DNA of 64,000 nt from Tricholoma matsutake (taxonomy: Eukaryota; Basidiomycota; Agaricomycetes; Agaricales; Tricholomataceae), in NCBI GenBank assembly GCA_026075535.2, contig AP026547.1, positions 4,154,001-4,218,000 on the forward strand, given 5' to 3'. The notes beneath the pieces were generated by a model. That model was not told the DNA's origin. It saw only the letters and a list, made by a program, of their open reading frames with translations, and searched no databases. Positions within the stretch are counted from its first letter, which is position 1. Each line of letters opens with the position of its first letter. Shown here in pieces: positions 35,638 through 46,800 of the stretch. A program made the position numbers and the translations under genes.

Positions 35638-37202
35638 TGGAATTGGAAGGGGTTCCTGATCTAATGCCGGACTCGGATGATGATGATGAGGACCCAGAGG
35701 AAGTGGAGGAGGGTGATCGGATCTTCTACACTGTGATTCGCTCATCGCATGAGGTGTGTGCCACATCGAACATATCCCAACGCCTCGCCGAGGCCTTCCA
35801 CAAAAACAACGCTGCTAAATCCTCTACTAACTCCTTACTCCCTCATCTCCATGAGTTTGAAGACGTGTTCTCCAAGGAGTCATTCGACTCTCTTCCTGTG
35901 CGTAAGCCATGGGATCACGCGATCGAACTCACCCCCGGCGCAACCCCTTCATCCTGCAAGGTCTATCCTCTCTCTCCAGAGGAACAACGGCAGCTTGACC
36001 AGTTCATCGACGAGCACCTGGCCTCTGGACGTATTCGACCATCAAAGTCACCCATGGCCTCTCCCTTTTTCTTTGTCAAGAAGAAGGATGGCTCACTTCG
36101 ACCGGTTCAAGACTACAGAAGACTCAACAACATCACGGTCAAAAATCGCTACCCACTACCCCTCATCTCCGAACTCGTAAACCAGCTCCGTGGAGCCCGA
36201 TACTTCACCAAGCTCGATGTCCGTTGGGGCTATAATAATGTGAGGATAAAGGAGGGAGATGAGTGGAAGGCAGCCTTTTGTACCAACCGTGGTCTTTTTG
36301 AACCGCTTGTCATGTTCTTTGGCCTTACTAATAGCCCTGCCACCTTTCAGACCATGATGAACGACATCTTCCATGACCTCATCCTCGAAGGTGTTGTCTG
36401 CATCTATCTCGACGACATCCTCATCTTCACTCGCACGGTTGAAGAGCACCGTCGCATCACGCGCCTCGTCCTAGAGCGACTTCGACGGTACAAACTCTAC
36501 CTTCGTCAGGACAAATGCGAGTTCGAAAGGACCAAGATCGAGTACCTCGGCCTGATTATCTTGGAGGGTCAGGTGGAGATGGATCCTATCAAGGTGAATG
36601 GGGTCACAGCTTGGCCGATGCCCATGAACAAGAAAGAGGTGCAGTCTTTCCTGGGCTTCATCAATTTCTATTGGTGTTTTATCAAGGATTTCTCACATCA
36701 TGCACAATCACTGTTTGACTTGACAGGAAAGGAGGTATGGAGGTGGGATAATGCACAACAGGAGGTGTTTGAAAAGCTTAAGGAGATGGTCACTTCCGCT
36801 CCCATCCTTACCTTTGCTGACAATTCACATCCTTTTCATGTAGAAGCCAACAGTTCTGACTTTGCAATGGGTGCCATGTTGTCTCAGCAGTCTCCGGAGG
36901 ACCAGAAGTGGCATCCTGTTGGGTTCTACTCCAAAAGCCTTAGTGCTGTAGAGCAAAATTATGAGATCCATGACAAGGAGATGTTGGTGATAATGTGTGC
37001 GCTTGAGGAGTGGTGACACTTCCTCAAGGGTGCCCAACACAAGGTGGAAATTTGGACGGATCACAAGAATCTTGAGTACTTTATGATGGCCAAGAAATTG
37101 AACCATCGTCAAGCTTGTTGGTCCCTGTATCTATCCAGATTTGACTTCTCCTTGCACCACCATCCGGGTCGCAGCATGGGGAAGACCAATCCCCTCTCCT
37201 GA
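35637..37202 (+). pseudogene. reverse transcriptase and RNase H of family B
   Basis: An acidic linker (PDSDDDDEDPEEVEEGD), then a complete [61 protein letters not shown], the intact catalytic box YLDDILIFT, and LGLIILEGQVEMDP. RNase H follows: VEANSSDFAMGAMLSQQ, NYEIHDKEMLVIM, WTDHKNLEYF. TGA at 37014 (EEW-stop-HFLKG) and about 37200 (NPLS-stop-CADHGDG) both fit Arg. The polymerase itself has no stop and all catalytic residues, so a transcript suppressed at two codons could still give an active domain. Confidence 0.93.
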
Positions 37203-38837
37203 TGTGCAGACCATGGGGATGGCAGCGATGACAACCAAAACATTATGTTGTTGCAGCCAGACCTGTTCACCATTCGGGCACTGGAAGGCATCGTACCCCA
37301 GGGCGAGGAGCAGGACATTCTACGTGACATTCATCGCGCAAACCGTAGTGGTTTACATGAGGATGTTGTCGCCCGAGCTGTTAAAGAACTGAGGAAGGGA
37401 TCGACCCTTTCCTTACGTGCGGCAGAGTGGGCTGAAAAGGAGGACTTGTTGTATTTCAGGGATCGCATCTATGTTCCCAATGACCCAGACCTTCGCCGGC
37501 GCATCATATCCCAACACCATGACTCACAGATTGCTGGCCACCCCGGACGCTGGAAGACCTTGGAGCTCACCTCACGGAACTATTGGTGGCCACAAATGTC
37601 ACGGCTCATTGGTCAGTATTGTCGCACTTGTGACCTTTGCTTACGCACCAAGGTCCCTCGTCGCAAGCCTATTGGTGAGCTACACCCTCTTCCTGTTCCA
37701 GAGAGTCGTTGGGATGTCGTCAGCGTCGACTTTGTGGTGGAATTGCCAGAGTCAAACGGGTTTGATGCGGTGATGTGCACAGTTGACTCAGTGGGAAAAC
37801 GCGCTCACTTCATTCCCACTCACACCACTGTCAGTGCCCTAGGTGCCGCTCGACTCTACCTCCACCACGTGTGGAAATTACATGGACTTCCTGGTGCCTT
37901 CCTCTCGGATCGTGGCCCTCAGTTCATGGCAGAGTTCACTCGTGAGCTGTACCGACTCCTGGGGATCAAACTCCTCGCTTCAACTGCTTATCACCCACAA
38001 ACTGATGGCCAGACGGAGCGAGTCAACCAGGAACTGGAGCAGTACATCCGCCTCTTTGTCAATGAACGCCAGGACGATTGGGATGATCTCCTTCCTTTGG
38101 CCGAGTTTGGGTACAACAACCATGTCCATGCTTCCACTCAACAGACCCCTTTCCTCTTAGACACTGGACGACATCCACGCATGGGATTTGAACCTTGCCA
38201 AACTCCCTCACACATTGAGACAGTGAATGAGTTCACAGAATGCATGAGGGATAGCTTGGAGGAGGCAAGGGCAGCCTTAGCAAAGGTGAAGGACGACATG
38301 GCGCGATTTTACAACCAGCGCCACTCCCCAACCCCTCAGTACAAGGTTGGTGATCGAGTTTATCTTGACTCCAGTGACATCTCCACTACACGTCCATCCA
38401 AGAAACTCGCTCATCGCTTCTTGGGACCTTTCCCCATTGTCAAGTGCGTTGGAACACATGCCTATCGTCTATGCCTCCCAGCCTCCATGTCCAGACTCCA
38501 TCCCGTCTTCCATGTCATCAAATTGCTTCCAGCTCCCCCAGATCCGTTCCCGGGACGCCATTCACACCCACCACCACCACCTACAGTGATCGAGGGAGAA
38601 CCCCAATATGAAGTCGAGTCAATCTTGGACAGCCGTTTGCGTCGAGGAAAACTCCAGTATTTGGTACATTGGAAGGGTTATGGGTATGAGGAGAACTCAT
38701 GGGTCGAAGAGTCTGACGTAAATGCCCCTCGGTTAATCAAGGAATTCCACCGACGGCACACTGCTGCACCGCATCGCATTCAAGTCACGGACTTTGGTCG
38801 TATACGATTTCGAATGCATCGGGGCGATGCATCTTAG
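37203..38837 (+). CDS. integrase with chromodomain, family B
   Basis: An open frame of about 530 residues after the last stop. It has the zinc HHCC motif (ISQHHDSQIAGHPG ... CRTCDLCLRTK), the catalytic core with D in VVSVDFVVELP, D in LSDRGPQFMAE and E in TDGQTERVNQELEQ, and a GPY/F-type module (KLAHRFLGPFPIVKCVG, LHPVFHVIKLLPAP). A C-terminal chromodomain (QYEVESILDSRLRRG, YLVHWKGYGYEENSWVEE) follows, ending TAG about 15 bp upstream of the 3' LTR. It inserts cDNA into chromatin, probably heterochromatin through the chromodomain. No lesion seen in this domain. Confidence 0.93.
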   Translation, partial: CADHGDGSDDNQNIMLLQPDLFTIRALEGIVPQGEEQDILRDIHRANRSGLHEDVVARAVKELRKGSTLSLRAAEWAEKEDLLYFRDRIYVPNDPDLRRRIISQHHDSQIAGHPGRWKTLELTSRNYWWPQMSRLIGQYCRTCDLCLRTKVPRRKPIGELHPLPVPESRWDVVSVDFVVELPESNGFDAVMCTVDSVGKRAHFIPTHTTVSALGAARLYLHHVWKLHGLPGAFLSDRGPQFMAEFTRELYRLLGIKLLASTAYHPQTDGQTERVNQELEQYIRLFVNERQDDWDDLLPLAEFGYNNHVHASTQQTPFLLDTGRHPRMGFEPCQTPSHIETVNEFTECMRDSLEEARAALAKVKDDMARFYNQRHSPTPQYKVGDRVYLDSSDISTTRPSKKLAHRFLGPFPIVKCVGTHAYRLCLPASMSRLHPVFHVIKLLPAPPDPFPGRHSHPPPPPTVIEGEPQYEVESILDSRLRRGKLQYLVHWKGYGYEENSWVEESDVNAPRLIKEFHRRHTAAPHRIQVTDFGRIRFRMHRGDAS

Positions 38838-38848
38838 AGAGGGGGTGA

Positions 38849-39151
38849 TGTAAGGGGACTAGGGGGGTGCCCTGTGTGTTTTTCCTATTTTTTATAGGCG
38901 GAGTACCCCTTCCGACACATACCCCTTGGTATGATGTCATTTGGCGGCCTTGATCCGCCTATCTCCGCCTTTTTCTATTTTTAGGTTATATTTGATTTTT
39001 GTCGTCTTCACATATACTGGGCATCAGCAAGGGGATCCTTAGAGTTTTCTCTTCGGATTTCCCTTTGCTAGGTGCACCCCCAATCCCTGTATTATGTAGC
39101 ATAATTTTAACTTCGGATTTCCCTTTGCTAGAGGCTTAGGTTGCCCTTATA
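38849..39151 (+). repeat. 3' LTR of family B
   Basis: Starts TGTAAGGGG at 38849, ends CCTTATA at 39151, followed by the target duplication ACATG. It is preceded by the purine tract AGAGAGGGGGTGA (38835-38848), a good polypurine tract. Confidence 0.95.
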
Positions 39152-39264
39152 ACATGCCCCTTCTATGGTATTCCTCTTGAGCTCCCGAGCTCCCATTTCT
39201 GTCATAGTGCTCAGTGCATCAGGCTGCTCAGTAAGCCGTCCTTGCTATGATGACATTACTGTCT

Positions 39265-39587
39265 AGGGAACTGCATGGGTTTTACCCGTGGGTTTCCTAC
39301 ACTTTTATTTCCTAATTTATTCAATGAGTTTTGCATGAAAACTCATGAAAAAATGATTTTCTGATAGCTATTCAATGGATGCTTGTGATACAAGGGACAA
39401 AATAATTTATTTTCAACCTTGTCACATGACAGATGTCACCCAAATATTATTTTATGTGTTAGATCACAAAGAGCCAACAAAAAGCTTCCAGAAAATCTTT
39501 TTTTCATGATTTTTCATGCAAAACTCATTGAATATGTTAGAAAATAAGAGCATGGGAAACCCATGGGTAAAACCCATGCAGTTCCCT
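39265..39587. mobile_element. 323-bp MITE with about 33-bp terminal inverted repeats
   Basis: Ends AGGGAACTGCATGGGTTTTA and, inverted, the same sequence. It is flanked by the 10-bp direct repeat ATTACTGTCT (39255-39264, 39588-39597). The uninterrupted repeat copy at about 42870 (GACATTACTGTCTCACTTG) confirms the empty site. No coding capacity. A 9-11 bp duplication is Mutator-like; an autonomous partner is not in this window. Confidence 0.92.
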
Positions 39588-39982
39588 ATTACTGTCTCAC
39601 TTGTGTAAGATATGAACTCGCCCTGAGCACGAGTACCACCGTTGCTTCCTCCTTTCACTACTCTCATGCTCTGGGTGAGTTTCCTTTCCAATGAGACTTA
39701 ATTCCTCCATTCACTTCTCATGTTTGTAGTTTCTTAGTTTGCACTCATCCTTATCTTTTCCATATTACTACACCTATCAAAATTGAACATTTCCATAGCC
39801 TGCTTACATCACATCCAAATCAATCTTTGGTGGAATCTGTGTGTAGAGGTCTCAAAGTTGGTTTTTGGCCCTGGGCCGTTATGGAGCATTCTAGTGTCCC
39901 TGATATTGTTGATAACGCATCACTACAAAAGATCAAAAATCCACAGCATCTTCAATTTATTTGAGAACAACGAGATGAAGAA
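39588..39982. other. end of repeat B and leader of the Ngaro-like element
   Basis: Continues repeat B to about 39745, then non-coding leader up to the reverse-transcriptase frame. Confidence 0.6.
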
Positions 39983-41330
39983 ATGGCCCTGCAGCAATAT
40001 TCAGTACCCTTTGACACCTTGCTACCTGGCATGACCACCATCCCATTATGGGTTGTGCTGAAACCTCATTCGGACAAGCTTTGCTTAGTTGTTGATCAGT
40101 CAGCCAGTGTTTTTTCCCAAAACTCATTTATCTCATCTGAGGATGCACAAGTGCATCTGGATTCACTACATGTGCTTGGGGCAGCTCTCATTCATGTTAG
40201 GGAATGATTCAGGCATGTACCCCTTGTTCTGTTCAAAATGGATGTGTCTCAAGCTTATCGCCACCTACCGTTACACCCTTTATGGCAGCTACATCAAGTA
40301 GTTACAATTGATGGCAGGCATCACATTGACAATAACAATGACTTTGGTAACAGGGGAGCAGGCCATCTCTGGGTCACATTCTTCAGCCTTGTTCTCTGGA
40401 TTGCCATGGTGATCAAGTTGATATCCAACCTTTTTCTTATGTTGATGACTCCTTCTCATGGGAGTTTGCTGATTGCATGGAGTACTACATGCCATATGGC
40501 AAAATGATGCCTACAAAGCAAGCCCACCTCTTGTTGCTCTTTGATGAAGTAGGAATACCTCATGATGAGGGCAAGCAACTCTTTGGCTTGCCATTAACAA
40601 TCGTAGGTTTTGATGTGGACCCCAATGCTATGACTATCACTATGCCACCAAGATTTAGTCACGGCCACTTGTGCCTTTGCAAATCCTAAGCAGCGCCAAT
40701 CCCTCAAGGACTTCCAGCGCATAGCCAGTTGGGTAAACTGGGCCCTGAATGTTTATCCCTTACTTCATCCAGGCTTATCAAACATCTTTGAGAAGATGCA
40801 GTGTGGCTCCTCCTTGTATCAGAAATTATCAATCAACAATGCAATTTGTAATGAACTCCACTGGCTTGTGGACCACATTGAGCTTTCGGATGGTGTGCAC
40901 ATCATTGAAGCTCAAGAATGGTCAAGGTTGGATGCACATGACATGTACCTTTCAGATGCTTGCCCTTTGGGCATGGGTTTCTGGTCATCGAGAACCTGTG
41001 AGGGTTTTCAATGCGCTATACAACCTGATTCTCACAATGGGATCTTTTTCTTTGAAGCACTATCAGTCCTATCAGCACTTCATCACATTTGTGAACATGT
41101 CAACCCTAAACCCTGCTGTCTTGTGATACTCACAGATAGCTCTAACACTTTTGACATGTTCAATACCCTGCACGCATTGCCAGCCTACAATCCCATCCTT
41201 ATCACTGCTGTCAACCTCTTATTAAAGTCCAAAGTTCAGCTTCATGTGTTCCATATTCCTTGAAGCAAGAATAAGATTGCTGATGCTCTTTCATGGCTCG
41301 ACTACATCACTGCTTGCTGTCTGCAACTAA
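39983..41330 (+). pseudogene. reverse transcriptase and RNase H-like domain of the Ngaro/DIRS-like element
   Basis: Frames give FKMDVSQAYRHLPLHPLWQ and VVTIDGRHHIDNNNDFGNRG, typical of DIRS/Ngaro RTs. SYVDDSFSWEFA (catalytic YVDD) appears in a second frame and FGLPLTIVGFDVDPNAM follows. Downstream (from 40680) comes a conserved region LKDFQRIASWVNWALNVYP and an RNase-H-like part (DACPLGMGFWSS, FFFEALSVLSALHH, VILTDSSNTFDMFNTLHALP, HIP-stop-SKNKIADALSW). TGA at 40206 and 41261 and at least two frame changes (about 40420 and 40690) show decay. It copies element RNA into DNA in the intact relative. Confidence 0.85.
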
Positions 41331-42379
41331 ATTTGGTTGTCTCCAATTTCACACCCCCTCAATTGACACTGGGGGAGGTGCCATTATGATCCATTTGCTG
41401 GAATTGTCCAGGCAACCTCATTGGGAGGCCTGGACAAGAGAGCATCTGCTTTGGGAGCATGCAATCACCATTGTGAGCACTATTGAACCAGGCTCTGTTT
41501 CTTCATACTCCTCTGTGCTCAATTCCTACATCAACTTCTGTTCCATTCATGACTTCCCTATTGAACTGACTCCTGACACTCAGCCTTTATGCAGTTTTTA
41601 TGTGCCATCACATCAAACCTAAATCTGTCGACTCTTACCTTTCGGATATCTGCAATCAGTTAGAACCTTTCTTCCCAGAGGTTCGTTCGCATAGGTGGCA
41701 CAGATTGGTCATCAAGACAATCCAGGGTTCCAAGAAGCTACAACCATCTGACCCATTGCGCAAGCATCCTCTCACATGATCAGACTTGATCACTGCAACC
41801 CATGCCCTTTCCTCCTCTCCTTCCTATGATGACAAGCTTTTCATTGCACTGCTCCTTACTGGATTCCATGGCCTCCTGCATCTAGGAGAATTGGTGTGGC
41901 CTGATCGCAAGACATTACAAGACTACTGGAAGATCATCATGTGCAATACAATCCATTACAGCCAAGGTTCTTCAAGCTATTGCCTTTATTTGCCAGATCA
42001 CAAAGCCGATTGTTTCTTCGAAGGCAATGATGTTATCATACAAGGTAGTAAGGATGGTGATGATCCATTTGCTGCATTCTTAACCTATATCACTGCCTGA
42101 GATCAATACTTCCCTTTCCACCCAGAATTGTGGCTCAAAGAGAATGGCTGCATTCCTACTAGGTTGTGGTTCTTAAAATGTTTGCGACACCATTTCCCTA
42201 CTGACATTGGTGGTCACTCGCTACATGCAGGAGGAGCGACTGCTCTCACAGAAGCTGGAATTCCTCCCCACATGATTCAGTTCATAGGCCGCTGGAGTTT
42301 GGATGCTTTCCAGGTATACATCCGCCACCATCCCACCTTTCTCATTGCTTTATTGTTTAACCACCGCCATCCTTCTTAA
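41331..42379 (+). pseudogene. tyrosine recombinase of the Ngaro/DIRS-like element
   Basis: Reads an N-terminal helical part (HWEAWTREHLLWEHAIT, SSYSSVLNSYINFCSIHDF), then the recombinase core: TGFHGLLHLGELVWPD, GGHSLHAGGATALTEAGI, IQFIGRWSLDAFQVYIRHHP. In functional relatives the first block has LMRLGEL and the second GHSLRAGG. Both catalytic Arg are His here, while the His and the nucleophilic Tyr remain. Both changes fit CGN to CAN. Stops at about 41620, 41780 and 42100 also break the frame. This replaces a DDE integrase in these elements. Confidence 0.85.
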
Positions 42380-43259
42380 TTGTGCTTACCATTATTCTTC
42401 AGTTTCTTATCGAGCTTATTGTATTTGTACATCGCTTTCTATCACTGCATTTGCCTTACATCCTACTTCTTCCTCTACTCTTGCCAATCCACCTCACCCC
42501 CCTTATGTATCTCTCCCCCCTCCATCCTTTATTCTAGCCTTTTAGTAGTTCACACGCAATTCAATTGTAGGGCCCGCCGCTGATTTCAGGGCATGCCCAT
42601 TTTGGGCTATTCCTCTCAGGCTATCCCCATCTCCTGAGAGAGAGTGATTAGTTAAATTTGAACTTGTTTGTTTACTTGTAGTTAATCACCATGAGGGATC
42701 TTGACTACATAGCTGCCTCTGGATGCTGCTCACATCCTTCACCCCTGTGGCCTTTCAGGGTACAAGCCCCTTCTGTGGTATTCCTCTTGAGCTCCCGAGC
42801 TCCTGTTTCTGTCATAGCGCTCAGTGCATCAGGCTGCTCAGTAAGCCATCCTCGCTATGATGACATTACTGTCTCACTTGCAAGATATGAACTCGCCCTG
42901 AGCATGAGTACCACCGTCGCTTCCTCCTTTCAATACTCTCATGCTCTGGGTGAGTTTCCTTTCCAATGAGACTTAATTCCTCCATTCACTACTCTCATGT
43001 TTGTAGTTTCTTAGTTTGCACTCACCCACCCTCCTGCATCTGTGGTAGCTTTCCTTGTGCTCTGATTCCTTTTTTTTCCCACTGGGTTTTTTGGGCAGAG
43101 CAGAGGTTTTGATGCACCCACATCAGCTTAGGGCACAAACATCTTTATTACTTTGTAGTTCATGTGCAATTCAATTGTAGGGACCGCCGCTGATTTCAGG
43201 GCATGCCCATTTTGGGCTATTCCTCTCAGGCTATCCCCATCTCCTGAGCGAGTGATTAG
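42380..43259 (+). repeat. 3' split direct repeats (A-B-A) of the Ngaro-like element
   Basis: 42548-42655 and 43157-43259 are direct repeats (segment A). Between them 42715-43024 matches the left end of the element (segment B). The intervening parts are unique. This copy of B lacks the gypsy and MITE insertions and so serves as the empty site for both. Confidence 0.8.
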
Positions 43260-43584
43260 ACACCAACAAGTGTGCTATTTTGGGCAAACTCGATCAACAA
43301 ATGTTTTTATGAAAACATACTTCAGCTTATGTCAGATCACAGAATTCTGCCATCAAAGGCATTACTTTTGCGTGACATGGTGGTGAAAGACTAGGTACTT
43401 TTTGACATGGGGACTTGTTGTTGCTTCATCTTCACCTTTCATTGAGATAATTAGATTTTCTGGAAGCAATGAAGCCTATCTTTTGAACCATGTATGCCAT
43501 CAGTATAATTTTGTAGTCGATGTGGTGTAATTTAGTAATCAGTAAATCATGGTGAAACACTTGGTAAGTGATAGTACTGAATGC
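43260..43584. other. spacer, nothing recognised
   Basis: AT-rich sequence between the Ngaro-like element and the mariner-like element. No frame or repeat recognised. Confidence 0.4.
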
Positions 43585-43809
43585 TATGGTGCACAACACC
43601 TAAACACCACCACTTTCAAACAACCAAAATAGGACTTTCAAATTTTACCCAATTTCTTATTCCTCTAGTAGAAATGCTCTATTTGATGAGAGGATCAAAT
43701 CTACTAGAGCAATTTTCAAAATACCCAAAACTGACAGAGTTTTTTTTTTTTTGCCAGCCAGATTGTCCACTTACTATATTGGGACAGTAGATAAGTGTTA
43801 TCTACTTAT

Positions 43810-46800
43810 CAAAGTAGCAAGCAAGTTGCTCTGGGACACATTGATGAGACTTGTATTGCTGTGAGCTGAAGGTCTTCACTTGAAATTGAGCATCCTTGGC
43901 AGTCAGACATGCTCAGTATGCATCCATCCACCAAATCATTCTGTGCTCCCACTTTCAGATCATTGTCAGTTCCACTGATGTGAGTGCTTTGGGGAGATTT
44001 CCTTGGAGTGTCTGGAAGGTATAATCACAATTCTCCTGGAGCCATTTCTTCACAGCACCCCAGAAGAATTCAAAGAAGTTCAATTCACAGTGGAATTTGG
44101 GCAAAAAAATGCACAAATGTCCTGCAGCTTTGATGACTTCTTGAACCAGTGATCGTTGTTCTTTGAAGTTGGGTTGGAGATCCAAGATGCATGTTACACA
44201 GCAAGTGGTCGCTTCAACATTACAAGAGTCCTTGCATTTCATGAGAAGCTTTTCCTTCCAAAGTCCTCACTCATTGAGAACTTGCTTCATTCCCTTTGAC
44301 ATATTGGGATATTCAGGATGATCAGATGGGAAGTTCATTTGTTGAGTAATCTTCTGATCACCACACATGAACCATCCATCTCAAAGCCGAGCCTGCTTGC
44401 CGCCAGGCCTGAGATTCATCCAAGATGTAAGCAGTGCATCAACAGCATATGCAGAATGCCCCTGTGAGTTGTCAACCATGATTAAAGCCTGATACCCAGG
44501 ACCATGAGCTCTCTCAAATGCAGGGATGATTTTCTCGACGAGCTGGTCAGGGTTCTTCAGCCACTGCTTCCAAATGACTTCACATAGTGTTTAAAGGTCC
44601 AGTCCAGTCCAGTTTTTGACTTCCAAATGGGGCAACTGGCAACCACAACCAGTCTAGGACCGAGTCAGATATTGTTGGAGGACTGCAACCAGACCCTTTA
44701 GGACCAGTCCTAATCGGTCCATGGACCGAAAAAAGACTGGTTCAGACCAGTCTTTTGTCATAAAATTTATCGTGCCAAATAACCCATATGTATCTCAACA
44801 AATATAACTATTACCTCATATATATTATATTCATGGATAGAGATTGTAATGCTCCATAGACCGATTCAACATTTAAGCAATTCCGTCAAGATCTGACTGA
44901 GATATGGCCAAAACCGAAAGGACATGCATTCAAGTTGCAGTTTGTAGTTTGTAATTTGTAGTTTGTAGTTGCACTCATTTGGTCTGTTATATGAATAGAA
45001 TACAGATGATTAGGTGTGTTGTTGTTACTTTTATGATGTCATATAGCTGTACAAAAAAAATTATAGCTCAGGTAATAAGCAATGCAATCAAAGTTGTTCT
45101 GATACAACAAAATACTCATACAAAAATGTTTTTGGTCATACCTCAACCAATTCTTGACCATTTTTGATGATCCAGGGGCCGAAAATAAAGTAAATATGTG
45201 TGGGAGTAAGGTCCAACATACGTTGGAACAAAAGACTGGTTGCAACTGGTTTTAACCGGTTTTTCATCGGTCCTACTATATTTTTAAAAATGAAAGACCA
45301 GCAACTGGACTGAAAAAGACCGGTCCATAAATAGACCACTGGTCCAGTCCTAATCGGTCCAGTTCAGTTCAGTTTTGGTCTTTTTTTTGGTCCTACAGAC
45401 TGGACCTTTAAACACTAACTTCACATATCAACCCACCTGTTTTACAAAGAGTTCACCTGTCCAATATCCATCATAATTCTTTCTGTACTCCAAGTCTTGT
45501 CCTGCTTCCTTCAACCAGCCAACAGTCGAGCATATCACCTCCAAATGATGCATCCCACAACCAACACCTTTCTTCTTGAGAGCATGCTCACCATCCATCA
45601 CCCAACTCTTTTTCTTTCCATCATGAGCTTGTGCTGTCATTTCATCATGTGCAACAAGGACCAGTTGATGTTTCACAAAGTTGGTTGGCTTGGTTACTTT
45701 GCATTCCACATCTCCAACAGCATATTCCACCAACCGTTCCTGATACTTCTTTATGGTGGGAAGAAATTCCCTTTGACAATAATCTACCACATCTGGTCAT
45801 TCATGGCCATCATAGTACAATGATTTCTTGTGTTCTGTGTATCAAAAGCCCTCTCTGTGAAGGAATCAACATGCAGTCTGAAGGCTGACACCTTTCCCAA
45901 CCTTAAGGTGTATGCACGGGAAGAGCTCAACTTCCATGTATTGTTTAAGCCCCCTTGGCATTTCATCAGTAACAATCTTCTCGAGATACTTCTTTGCTGC
46001 TTTGGGAACCATCTTCTGCTGACTAAATTCAGCTAACTTAGCAGGGTCCATAGCCTATTTATTTGAACGAACAAATGATTGGAGCTCTGCCCAGATTGCA
46101 GGATCACTGATCAGTGAAAAGGATTTAGTGTGGTGTCCTCATGCTGAGATTGGCAAAAGACAATCTTTAATCCAGTGTTGCACCCATTTACGAACCATCT
46201 GTGCACCCCAACTGGCAGCAAATCCCTGACTTTCTGCTGCAATTCGTGATGCTGCATTTGTTATGCACCATCATCTGCAAGTAACTTTGTATTGCTCTCA
46301 CACGATATGACTGCAAACCCTCTTGCCCAGCCTCAAAGATATCCCTTTTTGATCTGATCAGCTTCTCAATATCTTGAAGTGCCAGAGCCAGACCTGCTTG
46401 GTGCTCCTCTCAAGCTTTCTGGATCTTGACATGTGCAGGAACTTTGAGACGGCATCGTTTAAGAGAAGGAGGTGGCTGAATGGAAAAAGATGGCACCGAG
46501 GGTTCATTTGTGGATGGTATGTTCCCAACCCTTTCATCCTCTTTCTCTCCATCTGAATGATCATCATCCTCAGGCATAAATTTATCATTAGAGACATCAG
46601 ATAAGTATCCCATGAATATCTTGCTGGATTGATTTATGACTACCAATGCAGCTGGTATGGCTGTGAGATCTATGGTCTGTGTCAAACCATGGGGTATGGA
46701 AGATGGTTGGGGAACTGTAGAGGGTGTAGGGGCAGTGGGGGTTGGCTGAAAGTATGACCACATCAAGGAGGCACTCTTGCTATGGGCTCAAGGTAAGTAC

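Larger units (their letters stand above)
33351..39151 (+). mobile_element. near-intact Ty3/gypsy chromovirus, family B, nested in the Ngaro-like element
   Basis: 5801 bp with two 303-bp LTRs (33351-33653, 38849-39151) differing at only a few positions and flanked by the perfect 5-bp duplication ACATG (33346-33350, 39152-39156). The coding order is gag, protease, RT, RNase H, integrase, chromodomain. A third LTR of this family stands alone at 49224-49535. The insertion site is confirmed by the uninterrupted repeat copy at 42715-42800. In-frame stops are all TGA. High LTR identity indicates a relatively recent insertion. Confidence 0.95.
33299..43259 (+). mobile_element. Ngaro/DIRS-like tyrosine-recombinase retrotransposon with split direct repeats, interrupted
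   Basis: A segment B (GCCTCTGGATGCTGCTCACATCC ...) at 33299-33350 continues at 39152-39745 after the nested gypsy and MITE insertions, and recurs at 42715-43024. A segment A (CAATTCAATTGTAGG ... CCTGAG-AGTGATTA) occurs at 42548-42655 and 43157-43259. The order B - coding region - A - B - A is the split-direct-repeat design of Ngaro/PAT-type elements, which integrate through a tyrosine recombinase instead of a DDE integrase and make no target duplication. The internal part encodes RT, RNase H and recombinase (39983-42379). The exact outer limits are inferred from where repeat similarity stops. Confidence 0.75.

Noticed and set aside
26739..38837. An alternative genetic code with TGA read as arginine, to explain the many TGA codons in element genes
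   Set aside because: Host genes in the window end in TGA (F-box gene 17896-17898, hydrolase 20872-20874, secreted protein 22695-22697), and paralogous element copies have Arg at the sites where the other has TGA. Mutation is the simpler explanation.
39152..39745. Interpreting the sequence right of gypsy family B as part of that element
   Set aside because: It matches 42770-43024 without the LTR and lies outside the ACATG duplication, so it belongs to the Ngaro-like repeat.
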